A stretch of 7,232 bases of DNA from an uncultured Blautia sp. (GTDB taxonomy: Bacteria; Bacillota; Clostridia; Lachnospirales; Lachnospiraceae), in NCBI GenBank assembly GCA_934394595.1, contig CAKRRX010000126.1:1-7232 (forward strand), given 5' to 3'. The first letter of the stretch is position 1; every line of letters begins with the position of its first letter. Of this stretch, positions 1 to 5,489 are shown one piece after another. The notes beneath the pieces are model-generated. The model ran no database searches. It was not told the DNA's origin and worked only from the letters and a program-made list of their open reading frames with translations. Made by a program: the position numbers and the translations under genes.

Positions 1-417
1 AATGTGATCGGTCCGGAGAACTACAAGGTGTCTTATGGCAGAGACGGAAAGAGCATCGGAAAACATCAGCTGGTGATTTCGTTCCAGGGAAAATACAGTG
101 GCTCTGTGACTAAAACTTACACCATAAAGCCAAGAGGAACCTCCATCAAAAAGCTTACGAAACTTTCCAAGGGCTTTACCGTAAAATGGAGTAAGGTAAG
201 CTCTGCTACAGGCTACCAGATCCAGTATTCCACAAACAAGAAGTTTAAAAAGAGTTCTTTATCTACCATCAGAAAGAGAACAGCCACTTCTTCCAAGGTA
301 AGATCTTTAAGAGGAAAAAAGAAATATTACGTAAGAATTCGTACTTATAAGAAGGTTGGCGGAACAACCTATTATTCCGCATGGTCTTCTGCAAAGGCAG
401 TTACCACAAAGAGATAA
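1..417 (+). CDS. C-terminal part of a secreted surface protein with a fibronectin type III domain (5' end outside window)
   Basis: The frame is open to the left edge, so this is the last 138 residues of a longer protein; the GTG at 4 is an internal valine codon rather than a start. The first ~45 residues (YKVSYGRDGKSIGKHQLVI, then GKYSG) resemble the short beta-sandwich module common in Lachnospiraceae surface proteins, with the pattern Y-x-V-S-Y ... G-x-x-x-V-x-I ... G-x-Y-x-G. Roughly residues 48-138 form an FN3-like domain: LSKGFTVKWSKVSSATGYQI, a YYVRIRTY strand, and the terminal YYSAWSSAKAVTTKR. It is very basic. FN3 domains act as spacers or binding modules in exported proteins; any catalytic part would lie upstream and cannot be seen. 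The stop is TAA at 415-417, followed 29 nt later by a strong hairpin. Confidence 0.88.
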   Translation, partial: NVIGPENYKVSYGRDGKSIGKHQLVISFQGKYSGSVTKTYTIKPRGTSIKKLTKLSKGFTVKWSKVSSATGYQIQYSTNKKFKKSSLSTIRKRTATSSKVRSLRGKKKYYVRIRTYKKVGGTTYYSAWSSAKAVTTKR

Positions 418-446
418 ACAGGTGATTTTCATCACAGATTATAGTT

Positions 447-472
447 AAAGCGGTGGAGTGATCCACCGCTTT
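447..472. terminator. Probable bidirectional intrinsic terminator between convergent genes
   Basis: A perfect 11-bp stem (AAAGCGGTGGA at 447-457 with its complement at 462-472) closes a GTGA tetraloop. On the plus strand it is followed by CATTTTCG, a short interrupted T run. It lies between the stop of the plus-strand FN3 protein (417) and the stop of the minus-strand regulator (482), so it can serve both transcripts. The weak T tract on either side is the main reservation. Confidence 0.8.
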
Positions 473-481
473 CATTTTCGC

Positions 482-703
482 CTATTCTTCTCCGGCGTCT
501 ATGGCTGGGGTATAGAAAGTAAAAACATCATTGGGGGTACATTTCAGGATATTGCATAAATTTTCGATAGTTGCAGTGGTGATGTTCTTGTTGTGCTTGA
601 GATTGTAGATGGTTTTTGAAGGGATTCGGTGCTTTTCAATCAGAGTATAGGTGGTCACGCCGCGAGCCTTCATTGTTTCCCATAAGGGTTCGTAAGATAC
701 CAT
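482..703 (-). CDS. Small Cro/CI-type helix-turn-helix transcriptional regulator (73 aa)
   Basis: This is a single-domain DNA-binding protein of the short XRE/Cro-CI type (Pfam HTH_26-like). It starts MVSYEPLWETMKARGVTTYT and carries the helix-turn-helix at about residues 17-60; the segment with PSKTIYNLKHNKN is the probable recognition helix, and the ending LCNILKCTPNDVF is characteristic of the family. The reading frame stays open far upstream, but the start at 701-703 is chosen because a strong Shine-Dalgarno (AAAGGAGG on the minus strand, near 710-717) sits directly before it and the protein then matches the family's N-terminus and its usual 65-80 residue size. No sensor domain is visible. 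It is divergent from the 918 gene across a region with two palindromes, a typical arrangement for a local repressor. The target and the autoregulation are inferred. Confidence 0.93.
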   Translation of the reverse strand: MVSYEPLWETMKARGVTTYTLIEKHRIPSKTIYNLKHNKNITTATIENLCNILKCTPNDVFTFYTPAIDAGEE

Positions 704-726
704 ATATAATTCCTCCTTTAAATCAC

Positions 727-734
727 ATTGTATA
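727..734 (-). promoter_or_regulatory. Possible -10 element for the minus-strand regulator
   Basis: On the minus strand this reads TATACAAT, a few bases upstream of where a short leader before the AAAGGAGG site would begin. No good -35 hexamer lies 16-18 bp upstream (candidates read TAGGAA or TATAGG), so the promoter is either weak, activated, or wrongly placed here. The palindrome at 758-771 would lie just upstream of its -35 region. Confidence 0.35.
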
Positions 735-754
735 AAGGCGGACGAAATGTTCCT

Positions 755-774
755 ATACCGATAAAAGTCGGCAT
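755..774. promoter_or_regulatory. Palindromic operator site, distal copy
   Basis: The core CCGATAAAAGTCGG (758-771) is an imperfect palindrome with the arms CCGA/TCGG. The 20-bp block is the inverted counterpart of the block at 788-807, matching it at 17 of 20 positions. The centres of the two sites are 33 bp apart, about three helical turns, so bound dimers would face the same side of the DNA. It is the probable binding site for the adjacent helix-turn-helix protein; that assignment is inference. Confidence 0.7.
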
Positions 775-781
775 AAACCCA

Positions 782-810
782 TTGACTATGCCGATTATAA
801 TCGGTATAAT
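782..810 (+). promoter_or_regulatory. Sigma-A promoter driving the 918/1620 genes
   Basis: A -35 box TTGACT (782-787, one mismatch to consensus) is followed by a 17-bp spacer and a perfect -10 box TATAAT (805-810). Transcription would begin near 817, giving a leader of about 100 nt before the start codon at 918. The spacer contains the palindrome CCGATTATAATCGG, so a bound protein would block RNA polymerase directly. This is the strongest promoter visible in the window. Confidence 0.9.
788..807. promoter_or_regulatory. Palindromic operator site, promoter-proximal copy
   Basis: CCGATTATAATCGG (791-804) is a perfect 14-bp palindrome inside the promoter spacer, within a 20-bp block that repeats the 755-774 site in inverted orientation. 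Its position between -35 and -10 fits a repressor operator. It lies in the divergent region shared with the small Cro/CI-like regulator. Confidence 0.82.
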
Positions 811-917
811 AAATGTAAAAACAAGAGTCCATTTTATGGAAAAAAAGGAAAGGGGCGGAGGAGGAAAAAAGAGCATCGCAGCACAAGTGAAAAAGAAAAA
901 TCAGGAGGAAAAGTAAA

Positions 918-1601
918 ATGAAAAGGACGAAAAACATTTTATGCAGCTTACTGGCTTGCCTTCTTGTTATTCTGGCAGTGCCCACAGCCGTAAGTGCAGC
1001 AGCGAAGAAACCGTCCTGTGCCAAGAAGCAGACAGTTGAATTTGAAAAACAGGGGCATCTGACACCGAAAATGGGCGACCAGTCTGTACTGACCGGGGAT
1101 ATGCTTAAGATTAAAAATCTGTCCAGGACAGCGAAGATCACAAAGCTGAAATCATCAAACAAGATGTTCGTTGTTAAGGCAGAAAACGGTGGTGTAGCTG
1201 TATTTGCACCTGGAAATAAGGTTAAGACCGGCGATCAGACCAAGGTTACCTTTACCGTAAGGCAGAATGGAAAGAGTTATAAGATGTCCTGTCTGGTAAC
1301 CTTTAAGCAGACTGCCTGCTTTAAGAATTTCAAGATTGGAAGCAAGGACTATGCCAAAACAGTAAATGGATACTGGATGACCGGTGCGAAAATTGCGCGA
1401 AAAAATAAGATCAAAATTTCTATCACGCCAAAGAGCGCATACAAGGTTGATTCTATTGTGGTCACTTATAAAAATGGAACCGAAAAGCCTGTCAAGAACG
1501 GAAAAACAATATCTCTGAAAAATGCGTCAAATATTCATGTAAGCTATCATGAGAAGAAAAGTCCGAAGAATTACAGAGAAGTAAATCTTTATTTGTGGTA
1601 A
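918..1601 (+). CDS. Secreted Ig-like (Big2-like) protein of unknown function, copy A (227 aa)
   Basis: A Sec signal peptide spans residues 1-27 or so: a basic start MKRTK, a hydrophobic LLACLLVILAV core and an AVSA-A cleavage site. The mature protein is lysine-rich. Residues ~60-130 resemble a single bacterial Ig-like (Big2-type) fold: LKIKNLSRTAKIT, KSSNK, and the closing strands FTVRQNGKSY and SCLVTFK. Residues ~135-227 form a second module (FKNFKIGSKD, GYW, YKVDSIVVTY, ISLKN) with no family I recognise. Cys34 and Cys125 are also present in the downstream paralogue and might form a disulfide. The start is fixed by AGGAGG at 903-908, 9 nt upstream. It is the first gene after the operator-controlled promoter and lies 18 nt before the paralogue, so the two are probably co-transcribed. 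A surface or secreted binding role is only a guess. Confidence 0.88.
   Translation: MKRTKNILCSLLACLLVILAVPTAVSAAAKKPSCAKKQTVEFEKQGHLTPKMGDQSVLTGDMLKIKNLSRTAKITKLKSSNKMFVVKAENGGVAVFAPGNKVKTGDQTKVTFTVRQNGKSYKMSCLVTFKQTACFKNFKIGSKDYAKTVNGYWMTGAKIARKNKIKISITPKSAYKVDSIVVTYKNGTEKPVKNGKTISLKNASNIHVSYHEKKSPKNYREVNLYLW
952..1003 (+). repeat. 52-bp identical repeat in signal-peptide coding region, copy 1
   Basis: This stretch, coding for about ACLLVILAVPTAVSAA, is base-for-base identical to 1654-1705 in the next gene, including all synonymous positions. One mismatch follows (G/A), then AAGAAACC is shared again. Identity falls sharply outside it. Confidence 0.95.
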
Positions 1602-1619
1602 GGAAAAGGAGAGAAAGAG

Positions 1620-2402
1620 ATGAAAAAGTTAAGAGGAATAATATGTAGTTTTGTGGCTTGCCTTCTTGTTATTCTGGCAGTGCCCACAGCCGTAAGTGCA
1701 GCAGCAAAGAAACCAGTTTGTCCAAAAACACAGACGCTTCAGTATTACAGAGCCTATTTGGGGGGCAACAGCGCGCAGCGATCCTTTGGAACTGGGTATA
1801 TTTACATTAAGAATCTTTCCCGAAATGCAAAGATCACCAATGTAAAGTCTTCTAACAAACATTATACAGCTACCAGAGAAAAAGGTATGAATGCAATTTA
1901 TGTGAGGGAGACTCAGAAAACCCAGAGAGATTCCAAATATGATGTAAAAGACGGTGAAACCACAAAGCTTTCCTTTACTGTAAAGCAGAATGGAAAGAGC
2001 TATCGTCTGTCCTGCAAGGTGACCTTCAAAGCTCATGAGCAGGTTTTCAAAACCTTTAAGATTGGGTCAAAGGATTTGGCATCCCTTACAAAAGGCTACT
2101 GGTGTGTAAGTTATAAAGATCTTGCGAAAAAAGGAAAAGCGAAAATCCAGATTCAGACAACAAAGAATTACAAAATTGATTCTATTCAGGTTGTCTATAG
2201 AAAAGGTGAAAAGTTCACAAGCAAAATAGTTAAGAACGGGTCAAAAATCTCTCTGAAAAATCTGGCATTCTTTTCTGTGGATTATCACACTACCGTAAGA
2301 CCGAAATATTATAAGAAACCAAGCGCCGGTACCTATGTATATTTCTATGGTGGTACAGTTGAGAGTCCACTGTACGAAAGCTTTCAGTTGAATATGCTGT
2401 AA
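1620..2402 (+). CDS. Secreted Ig-like (Big2-like) protein of unknown function, copy B (260 aa)
   Basis: This is a paralogue of the upstream 227-residue protein. Its signal peptide is nearly identical (ACLLVILAVPTAVSA core, cleavage near residue 27). Shared blocks in the same order are IKNLSRNAKIT and KSSNK (62-80), FTVKQNGKSY and SCKVTFK (119-137), FKTFKIGSKD (143-152), GYW (159-161), YKIDSIQVVY (184-193) and VKNGSKISLKN (204-214). It differs by an insertion at about 98-112 (KTQRDSKYDVKDG region) and a longer tyrosine-rich C-terminus (KYYKKPSAGTYVYFYGG). Cys34 and Cys132 match Cys34 and Cys125 of copy A. AAGGAG at 1606-1611 sits 8 nt before the ATG. No catalytic motif is seen, and the function is unknown. 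Confidence 0.88.
   Translation: MKKLRGIICSFVACLLVILAVPTAVSAAAKKPVCPKTQTLQYYRAYLGGNSAQRSFGTGYIYIKNLSRNAKITNVKSSNKHYTATREKGMNAIYVRETQKTQRDSKYDVKDGETTKLSFTVKQNGKSYRLSCKVTFKAHEQVFKTFKIGSKDLASLTKGYWCVSYKDLAKKGKAKIQIQTTKNYKIDSIQVVYRKGEKFTSKIVKNGSKISLKNLAFFSVDYHTTVRPKYYKKPSAGTYVYFYGGTVESPLYESFQLNML
1654..1705 (+). repeat. 52-bp identical repeat in signal-peptide coding region, copy 2
   Basis: Identical to 952-1003. The mature regions of the two genes have diverged strongly, so the perfectly conserved patch stands out. Confidence 0.95.
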
Positions 2403-2487
2403 AAACGGTATTGTGAAGGTGTTTGTTTTCGAACATCGGATATTCAAACAACTGTCTGATAAATAAGCAGAAAATTAAAAATAGGAC

Positions 2488-2518
2488 AAAAAGGACTGTC
2501 AGCTGGCAGTCCTTTTTT
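2488..2518 (+). terminator. Strong intrinsic terminator in the leader of the transglutaminase gene
   Basis: The stem 2488-2500 pairs with 2505-2517 (AAAAAGGACTGTC against GGCAGTCCTTTTT, 13 bp with one T-G wobble) around an AGCT loop, and a run of six T closes it. It ends transcription of the 918/1620 pair. Its 3' end is only 14 nt from the ATG at 2533, leaving room for a ribosome binding site but not for a promoter. Either the next gene is fed by read-through, or a promoter lies upstream in 2403-2480 and the hairpin acts as an attenuator. Confidence 0.9.
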
Positions 2519-2532
2519 AGAAAGAGGTACTT

Positions 2533-3537
2533 ATGAAAAAGAGATTGATTGCACTTGGTGCAGCCCTTTGCATGGTTTTTACACCTGCAGCCACAATAAC
2601 AGGAACAAATGTCTGGGCAGCAGAAACTGAAATGACAGAGGGGGGAGGAAAAACAGCTTCCGAAAATCCGGCTCCCACAAAGGCACCAGCTTCCACGAAG
2701 CCGGTGGTCAAAAACGGACTGGTTAAAGAAGACGGAGGGTATGTCTATTACAAAAACGGGAAGATATTAAAGAATGCCTGGAAAAAAGTCCACAGGGCGA
2801 AATATTATTTTGGAAAGAACGGATATGCATATACAGGCGCAAGACGGCTGAATGGTAAGGTGTATGTTTTTGACAGCACCGGAAAGCTGCGCCGTCCGTC
2901 CAAGGCTACGGTTATGAAGTCCGGAAAGTATACTTATTATGTAATGCCAAACGGACAGGCAAAAACCGGCTGGTTCATGGTGGGTTCCAAGCTGTACAGA
3001 GCGGACATAAAGGGTCGTCTCAGTGTGAGCAGAACGTATAAAGGAATTTCTTTTAACAAAAAGGGGTATGCAAAATCCAATCTGAATTCCAAATTGAAAA
3101 AAGAGGTTATGCGTACCGTTTCCAGAATCACCACACCAGACATGTCAAAGTACCAGAAGCTTTACGCATGCTGGCGCTATCTTACTTCCGGCAATTTCTA
3201 CTATGGCGGCTATGATCCGGATTTCAGTGACAAGGACTGGTACAAAGAAGAAGCTTACGACATGCTGATGTCCGGTGGTGGAAACTGCTATGGATTTGCC
3301 TGTACCTTTGCAGCTCTTGCAAAAGAGGTGGGATTTGATCCCTATGTAGTTGCCGGCCGTGTAAGCGGAACCAGGGACGGAGCTGCCGATGGCCTGACCC
3401 GTCACGGATGGGTGATGATCGACGGCTGCTATTACGATCCGGAAGGACAGTATGCAGGCTGGTTCAAGGGTGTGTATGGGGAAGGAAGCTATAATATTGC
3501 CCACACAGTTCAGAGATATACGAGATTTACATATTAA
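2533..3537 (+). CDS. Secreted wall-binding protein with C-terminal transglutaminase-like domain (334 aa)
   Basis: The signal peptide ends near residue 29 (NVWA-AE). A Pro/Ala/Thr/Lys-rich linker (~41-58) follows. Residues ~60-180 carry choline-binding-type cell-wall repeats rich in Gly-Tyr-Tyr: GGYVYYKNGK, KYYFGKNGYAYTG, GKVYVFDSTGKL, KYTYYVMPNGQAKTGW, and so on. Residues ~185-334 form a transglutaminase-like (papain-fold) domain with an apparent complete triad: Cys252 in GGGNCYGFAC, His291 in RHGWVMI and Asp302 in CYYDPEG. Known members of this superfamily are cross-linking enzymes, amidases or cysteine proteases, so the reaction cannot be fixed here; the wall repeats place it on the cell surface. 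AGAGG at 2523-2527 is a modest Shine-Dalgarno, 5 nt from the ATG. It heads a tight four-gene cluster, followed after 11 nt by the YARHG pair. Confidence 0.92.
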   Translation: MKKRLIALGAALCMVFTPAATITGTNVWAAETEMTEGGGKTASENPAPTKAPASTKPVVKNGLVKEDGGYVYYKNGKILKNAWKKVHRAKYYFGKNGYAYTGARRLNGKVYVFDSTGKLRRPSKATVMKSGKYTYYVMPNGQAKTGWFMVGSKLYRADIKGRLSVSRTYKGISFNKKGYAKSNLNSKLKKEVMRTVSRITTPDMSKYQKLYACWRYLTSGNFYYGGYDPDFSDKDWYKEEAYDMLMSGGGNCYGFACTFAALAKEVGFDPYVVAGRVSGTRDGAADGLTRHGWVMIDGCYYDPEGQYAGWFKGVYGEGSYNIAHTVQRYTRFTY

Positions 3538-3548
3538 GGGAGGATCCT

Positions 3549-4514
3549 ATGAAAAAATGGAAAAATGCAGGTCTGCTTTTTCTGGCAGCTACCGTAACCT
3601 GTTGCTCCACTGTTTATGCAGCCTCTGATTATATTATTGCCGACAGCAACAGTCGATATTTGACCTACGAGGATGTTGGTTCTCTTTCTCTTCAGCAGGT
3701 CAACTATGCAAAAAATGAGATTTTTGCACGCCGGGGACGCAAGTTTGCCTCCACAGAATTACAGAACTATTTTAACAGTCAGGACTGGTACACCGGTATT
3801 TATGAACCTGCAGATTTTGACAACAATTCCGCTGCTTATTTAAACGACTATGAGATCAAAAATGCGGATTTCCTCGCATCTGTGGAATTTTCCATAGACC
3901 CAAACGGCTATCAGCTGGATGCTGCACCGGAAATTCCAGGCACAGGAGAGGTTACAGATGTGTATGCAGAGGTAGTGGCGGATTATGCGGCTAGTTATGC
4001 AAATGGTTTTGAAAATATGGGTTCTTATGTATCTTCTTTCTTTTCATCAGGATACAGGCCTGCTGGTTGTGACAAAGTTTGCTATACCTACTATGATTTT
4101 GCCAATGATCAATTACCGGAGCTATTAATTTCTGCATATTATAAAGAATCCAACACTTATGCGATTGTAGATGCATTTGGCACAGACGGTACTACGGTGT
4201 CAAAGCTATTGGGAAAAGAAGAAGACGGTGGAGTTCCATATATAAATTATATCTTTTCCGACAATAATATGATCCTGGCCCGCTGGGCTACCAGCGGTAT
4301 GTCACACATTGGAGATGAAATTTTTGAATTGGTCCCCGGGGCTGCGGTTGCAAAGTATGTGTTTGGCATTCAATACGATGGACAGGGAAACTGTTATCGA
4401 ACCGATACAGACGATTGGGAAAATGCCTACCGTATTCAACCCTTTGAATACACAGATATCCTTGATTCCTATCAGCCTCGTGAAGATGTGAAGTTTGAAT
4501 GGAAGGATTTTTGA
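3549..4514 (+). CDS. Secreted YARHG-domain protein, tandem copy 1 (321 aa)
   Basis: The signal peptide is MKKWKNAGLLFLAATVTCCSTVYA, with probable cleavage after VYA (residue 24); the cysteines at 18-19 lack a good lipobox, so a lipoprotein is less likely. Residues ~35-110 are a YARHG domain: YLTYEDVGSLSLQQVNYAKN, then EIFARRGRKF (57-66), LQNYFNSQDWY and the closing NDYEIKNADFL. The name-giving motif here reads ARRG rather than ARHG. A linker (DAAPEIPGTGEVTD, 124-137) leads to a C-terminal module of about 180 residues with CYTYYDFANDQLPELLISAY (178-197), which looks like a degenerate form of the D-x-D-x-D-G...PELLI pattern of calcium-binding or FG-GAP-like surface modules. YARHG domains are extracytoplasmic with no settled biochemical role. 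GGGAGG at 3538-3543 gives a strong start. A near-identical copy follows after 3 nt. Confidence 0.93.
   Translation: MKKWKNAGLLFLAATVTCCSTVYAASDYIIADSNSRYLTYEDVGSLSLQQVNYAKNEIFARRGRKFASTELQNYFNSQDWYTGIYEPADFDNNSAAYLNDYEIKNADFLASVEFSIDPNGYQLDAAPEIPGTGEVTDVYAEVVADYAASYANGFENMGSYVSSFFSSGYRPAGCDKVCYTYYDFANDQLPELLISAYYKESNTYAIVDAFGTDGTTVSKLLGKEEDGGVPYINYIFSDNNMILARWATSGMSHIGDEIFELVPGAAVAKYVFGIQYDGQGNCYRTDTDDWENAYRIQPFEYTDILDSYQPREDVKFEWKDF
3549..4514 (+). repeat. Tandem gene duplication, unit 1
   Basis: This unit aligns end to end with 4518-5486. By eye about 88% of residues match over codons 1-222, but only about 60% over the last 100, where the end (SYQPREDVKFEW-DF) is again nearly identical. 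A 39-bp identical run (4176-4214 against 5145-5183) ends exactly where the divergent segment begins. Confidence 0.95.
4501..4506 (+). promoter_or_regulatory. Ribosome binding site embedded in the end of YARHG copy 1
   Basis: GGAAGG overlaps the Trp-Lys codons of the conserved C-terminus (EWKDF) and lies 11 nt before the ATG at 4518. The gap between the stop and the next start is only 3 nt, so this is the only available Shine-Dalgarno and translation of the two copies is probably coupled. Confidence 0.65.
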
Positions 4515-4517
4515 TTT

Positions 4518-5486
4518 ATGAAAAAATGGAAAAACACATGTCTGCTTTTTCTGGCAGCTACGGTAACCTGTTGTTCCACTGTTTACGCAGCTTCTGATTA
4601 TATCATTGCGGACAGCAACAGTCGATATTTGACTTACGAGGATGTTGGCTCTCTTTCTCTTCAGCAGGTGAACTATGCAAAAAATGAAATTTTTGCACGT
4701 CATGGACGCAAGTTTGTTTCCGCAGAATTGCAGAATTATTTTAATAGTCAGGACTGGTACACCGGTACTTATGAGCCGGAATATTTCGACAACAATACCG
4801 CCGCTTTTTTTAACGACTATGAGATCAGAAATGCGGATTTCCTTGCGTCTGTGGAATTTTCCATAGATCCAAATGGATACCAGCTGGATGCTGCACCGGA
4901 AATTCCAGGCACAGGAGAGGTTACGGATGTGTATGCGGGGATTTTGGCGGACTATTCATCCAGCTATGCAAATGGTTTTAAAAATATGGGTTCTTATGTA
5001 TCTTCTTTCTTTTCACCAGGATTCAGACCAGCTAATTATGACAAAATTTGCTATACCTACTACGATTTTGCAGATGATCAACTACCGGAGCTGTTAATTT
5101 CTGCATATTATAAAGGTTCTGACACTTATGCGATTGTGGATGCTTTTGGCACAGACGGTACTACGGTGTCAAAGCTATTGGGAGATACTACTGGAAAATG
5201 TGATAATTCATATGTGGATTATATCTTTTCGGAAAATAACATGGTATGCGCACATTGGTCTAGCGGTGGTATGTCAAGCGGAGGAGATGACGTATATGAA
5301 TTGATTCCCGGAGCTGCAACTGCAAAGCATTTGTTTAGCCTTAATTACAATGGCTCAGGAAATTGTTACCGAAATGATACGGAAGATCCGGAAAATGCCT
5401 ATCAGATTCAGTCTTTTGAATACACAGATATCCGTGATTCCTATCAGCCCCGTGAAGACGTGAAGTTTGAATGGAGGGATTTTTAA
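4518..5486 (+). CDS. Secreted YARHG-domain protein, tandem copy 2 (322 aa)
   Basis: This is a paralogue of the preceding gene with the same layout: signal peptide to residue 24 (TVYA-AS), YARHG domain ~35-110 with the canonical motif EIFARHGRKF (57-66), linker EIPGTGEVTD, and a C-terminal module with CYTYYDFADDQLPELLISAY (178-197). Unlike copy 1 it keeps the His of ARHG. The region ~223-300 differs most (for example GDTTGKCDNSYVDYIF in place of GKEEDGGVPYINYIF) and has gained Cys228 and Cys244. The spacing of 3 nt on both sides, and a Shine-Dalgarno inside the upstream gene, indicate an operon with coupled translation. It is exported; the function is unknown beyond the YARHG family link. Confidence 0.93.
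   Translation: MKKWKNTCLLFLAATVTCCSTVYAASDYIIADSNSRYLTYEDVGSLSLQQVNYAKNEIFARHGRKFVSAELQNYFNSQDWYTGTYEPEYFDNNTAAFFNDYEIRNADFLASVEFSIDPNGYQLDAAPEIPGTGEVTDVYAGILADYSSSYANGFKNMGSYVSSFFSPGFRPANYDKICYTYYDFADDQLPELLISAYYKGSDTYAIVDAFGTDGTTVSKLLGDTTGKCDNSYVDYIFSENNMVCAHWSSGGMSSGGDDVYELIPGAATAKHLFSLNYNGSGNCYRNDTEDPENAYQIQSFEYTDIRDSYQPREDVKFEWRDF
4518..5486 (+). repeat. Tandem gene duplication, unit 2
   Basis: Second copy of the 3549-4514 unit, one codon longer. Many runs are identical at DNA level, including 44 bp across the DAAPEIPGTGEV linker, which points to a recent duplication or to gene conversion. Confidence 0.95.
5473..5478 (+). promoter_or_regulatory. Ribosome binding site embedded in the end of YARHG copy 2
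   Basis: GGAGGG overlaps the Trp-Arg codons (EWRDF) and lies 11 nt before the ATG at 5490. It is closer to the consensus than the equivalent site in copy 1 (GGAAGG). The single Lys-to-Arg codon difference is what makes it stronger. Confidence 0.7.
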
Positions 5487-5489
5487 TCT

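Noticed and set aside
728..916. A 62-residue plus-strand open frame starting at TTG
   Set aside because: Its first part lies upstream of the transcript start predicted from the TATAAT box, it contains both operators, and it has no ribosome site. Only the part from 836 could be translated.
704..917. Prophage lysogeny control region, because of the Cro/CI-like protein and the divergent operators
   Set aside because: No integrase, excisionase, phage structural or replication gene is present, and the controlled genes encode secreted proteins.
482..1162. A 226-residue minus-strand open frame covering the regulator and running through the intergenic region
   Set aside because: Only the last 73 residues look like a protein family, they have their own strong Shine-Dalgarno, and the extension would cross the promoter and run antisense into the secreted protein gene.
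2421..2449. GTTTG/CAAAC inverted repeat after the second Ig-like gene as a terminator or operator
   Set aside because: The arms are only 5 bp, the spacing is long and no T run follows; the strong hairpin at 2488-2518 explains termination better.
3567..3623. Lipoprotein signal in the YARHG proteins (two cysteines at residues 18-19)
   Set aside because: The residue before each cysteine (Thr or Cys) does not fit a lipobox, while VYA-AS a few residues later is a good signal peptidase I site.
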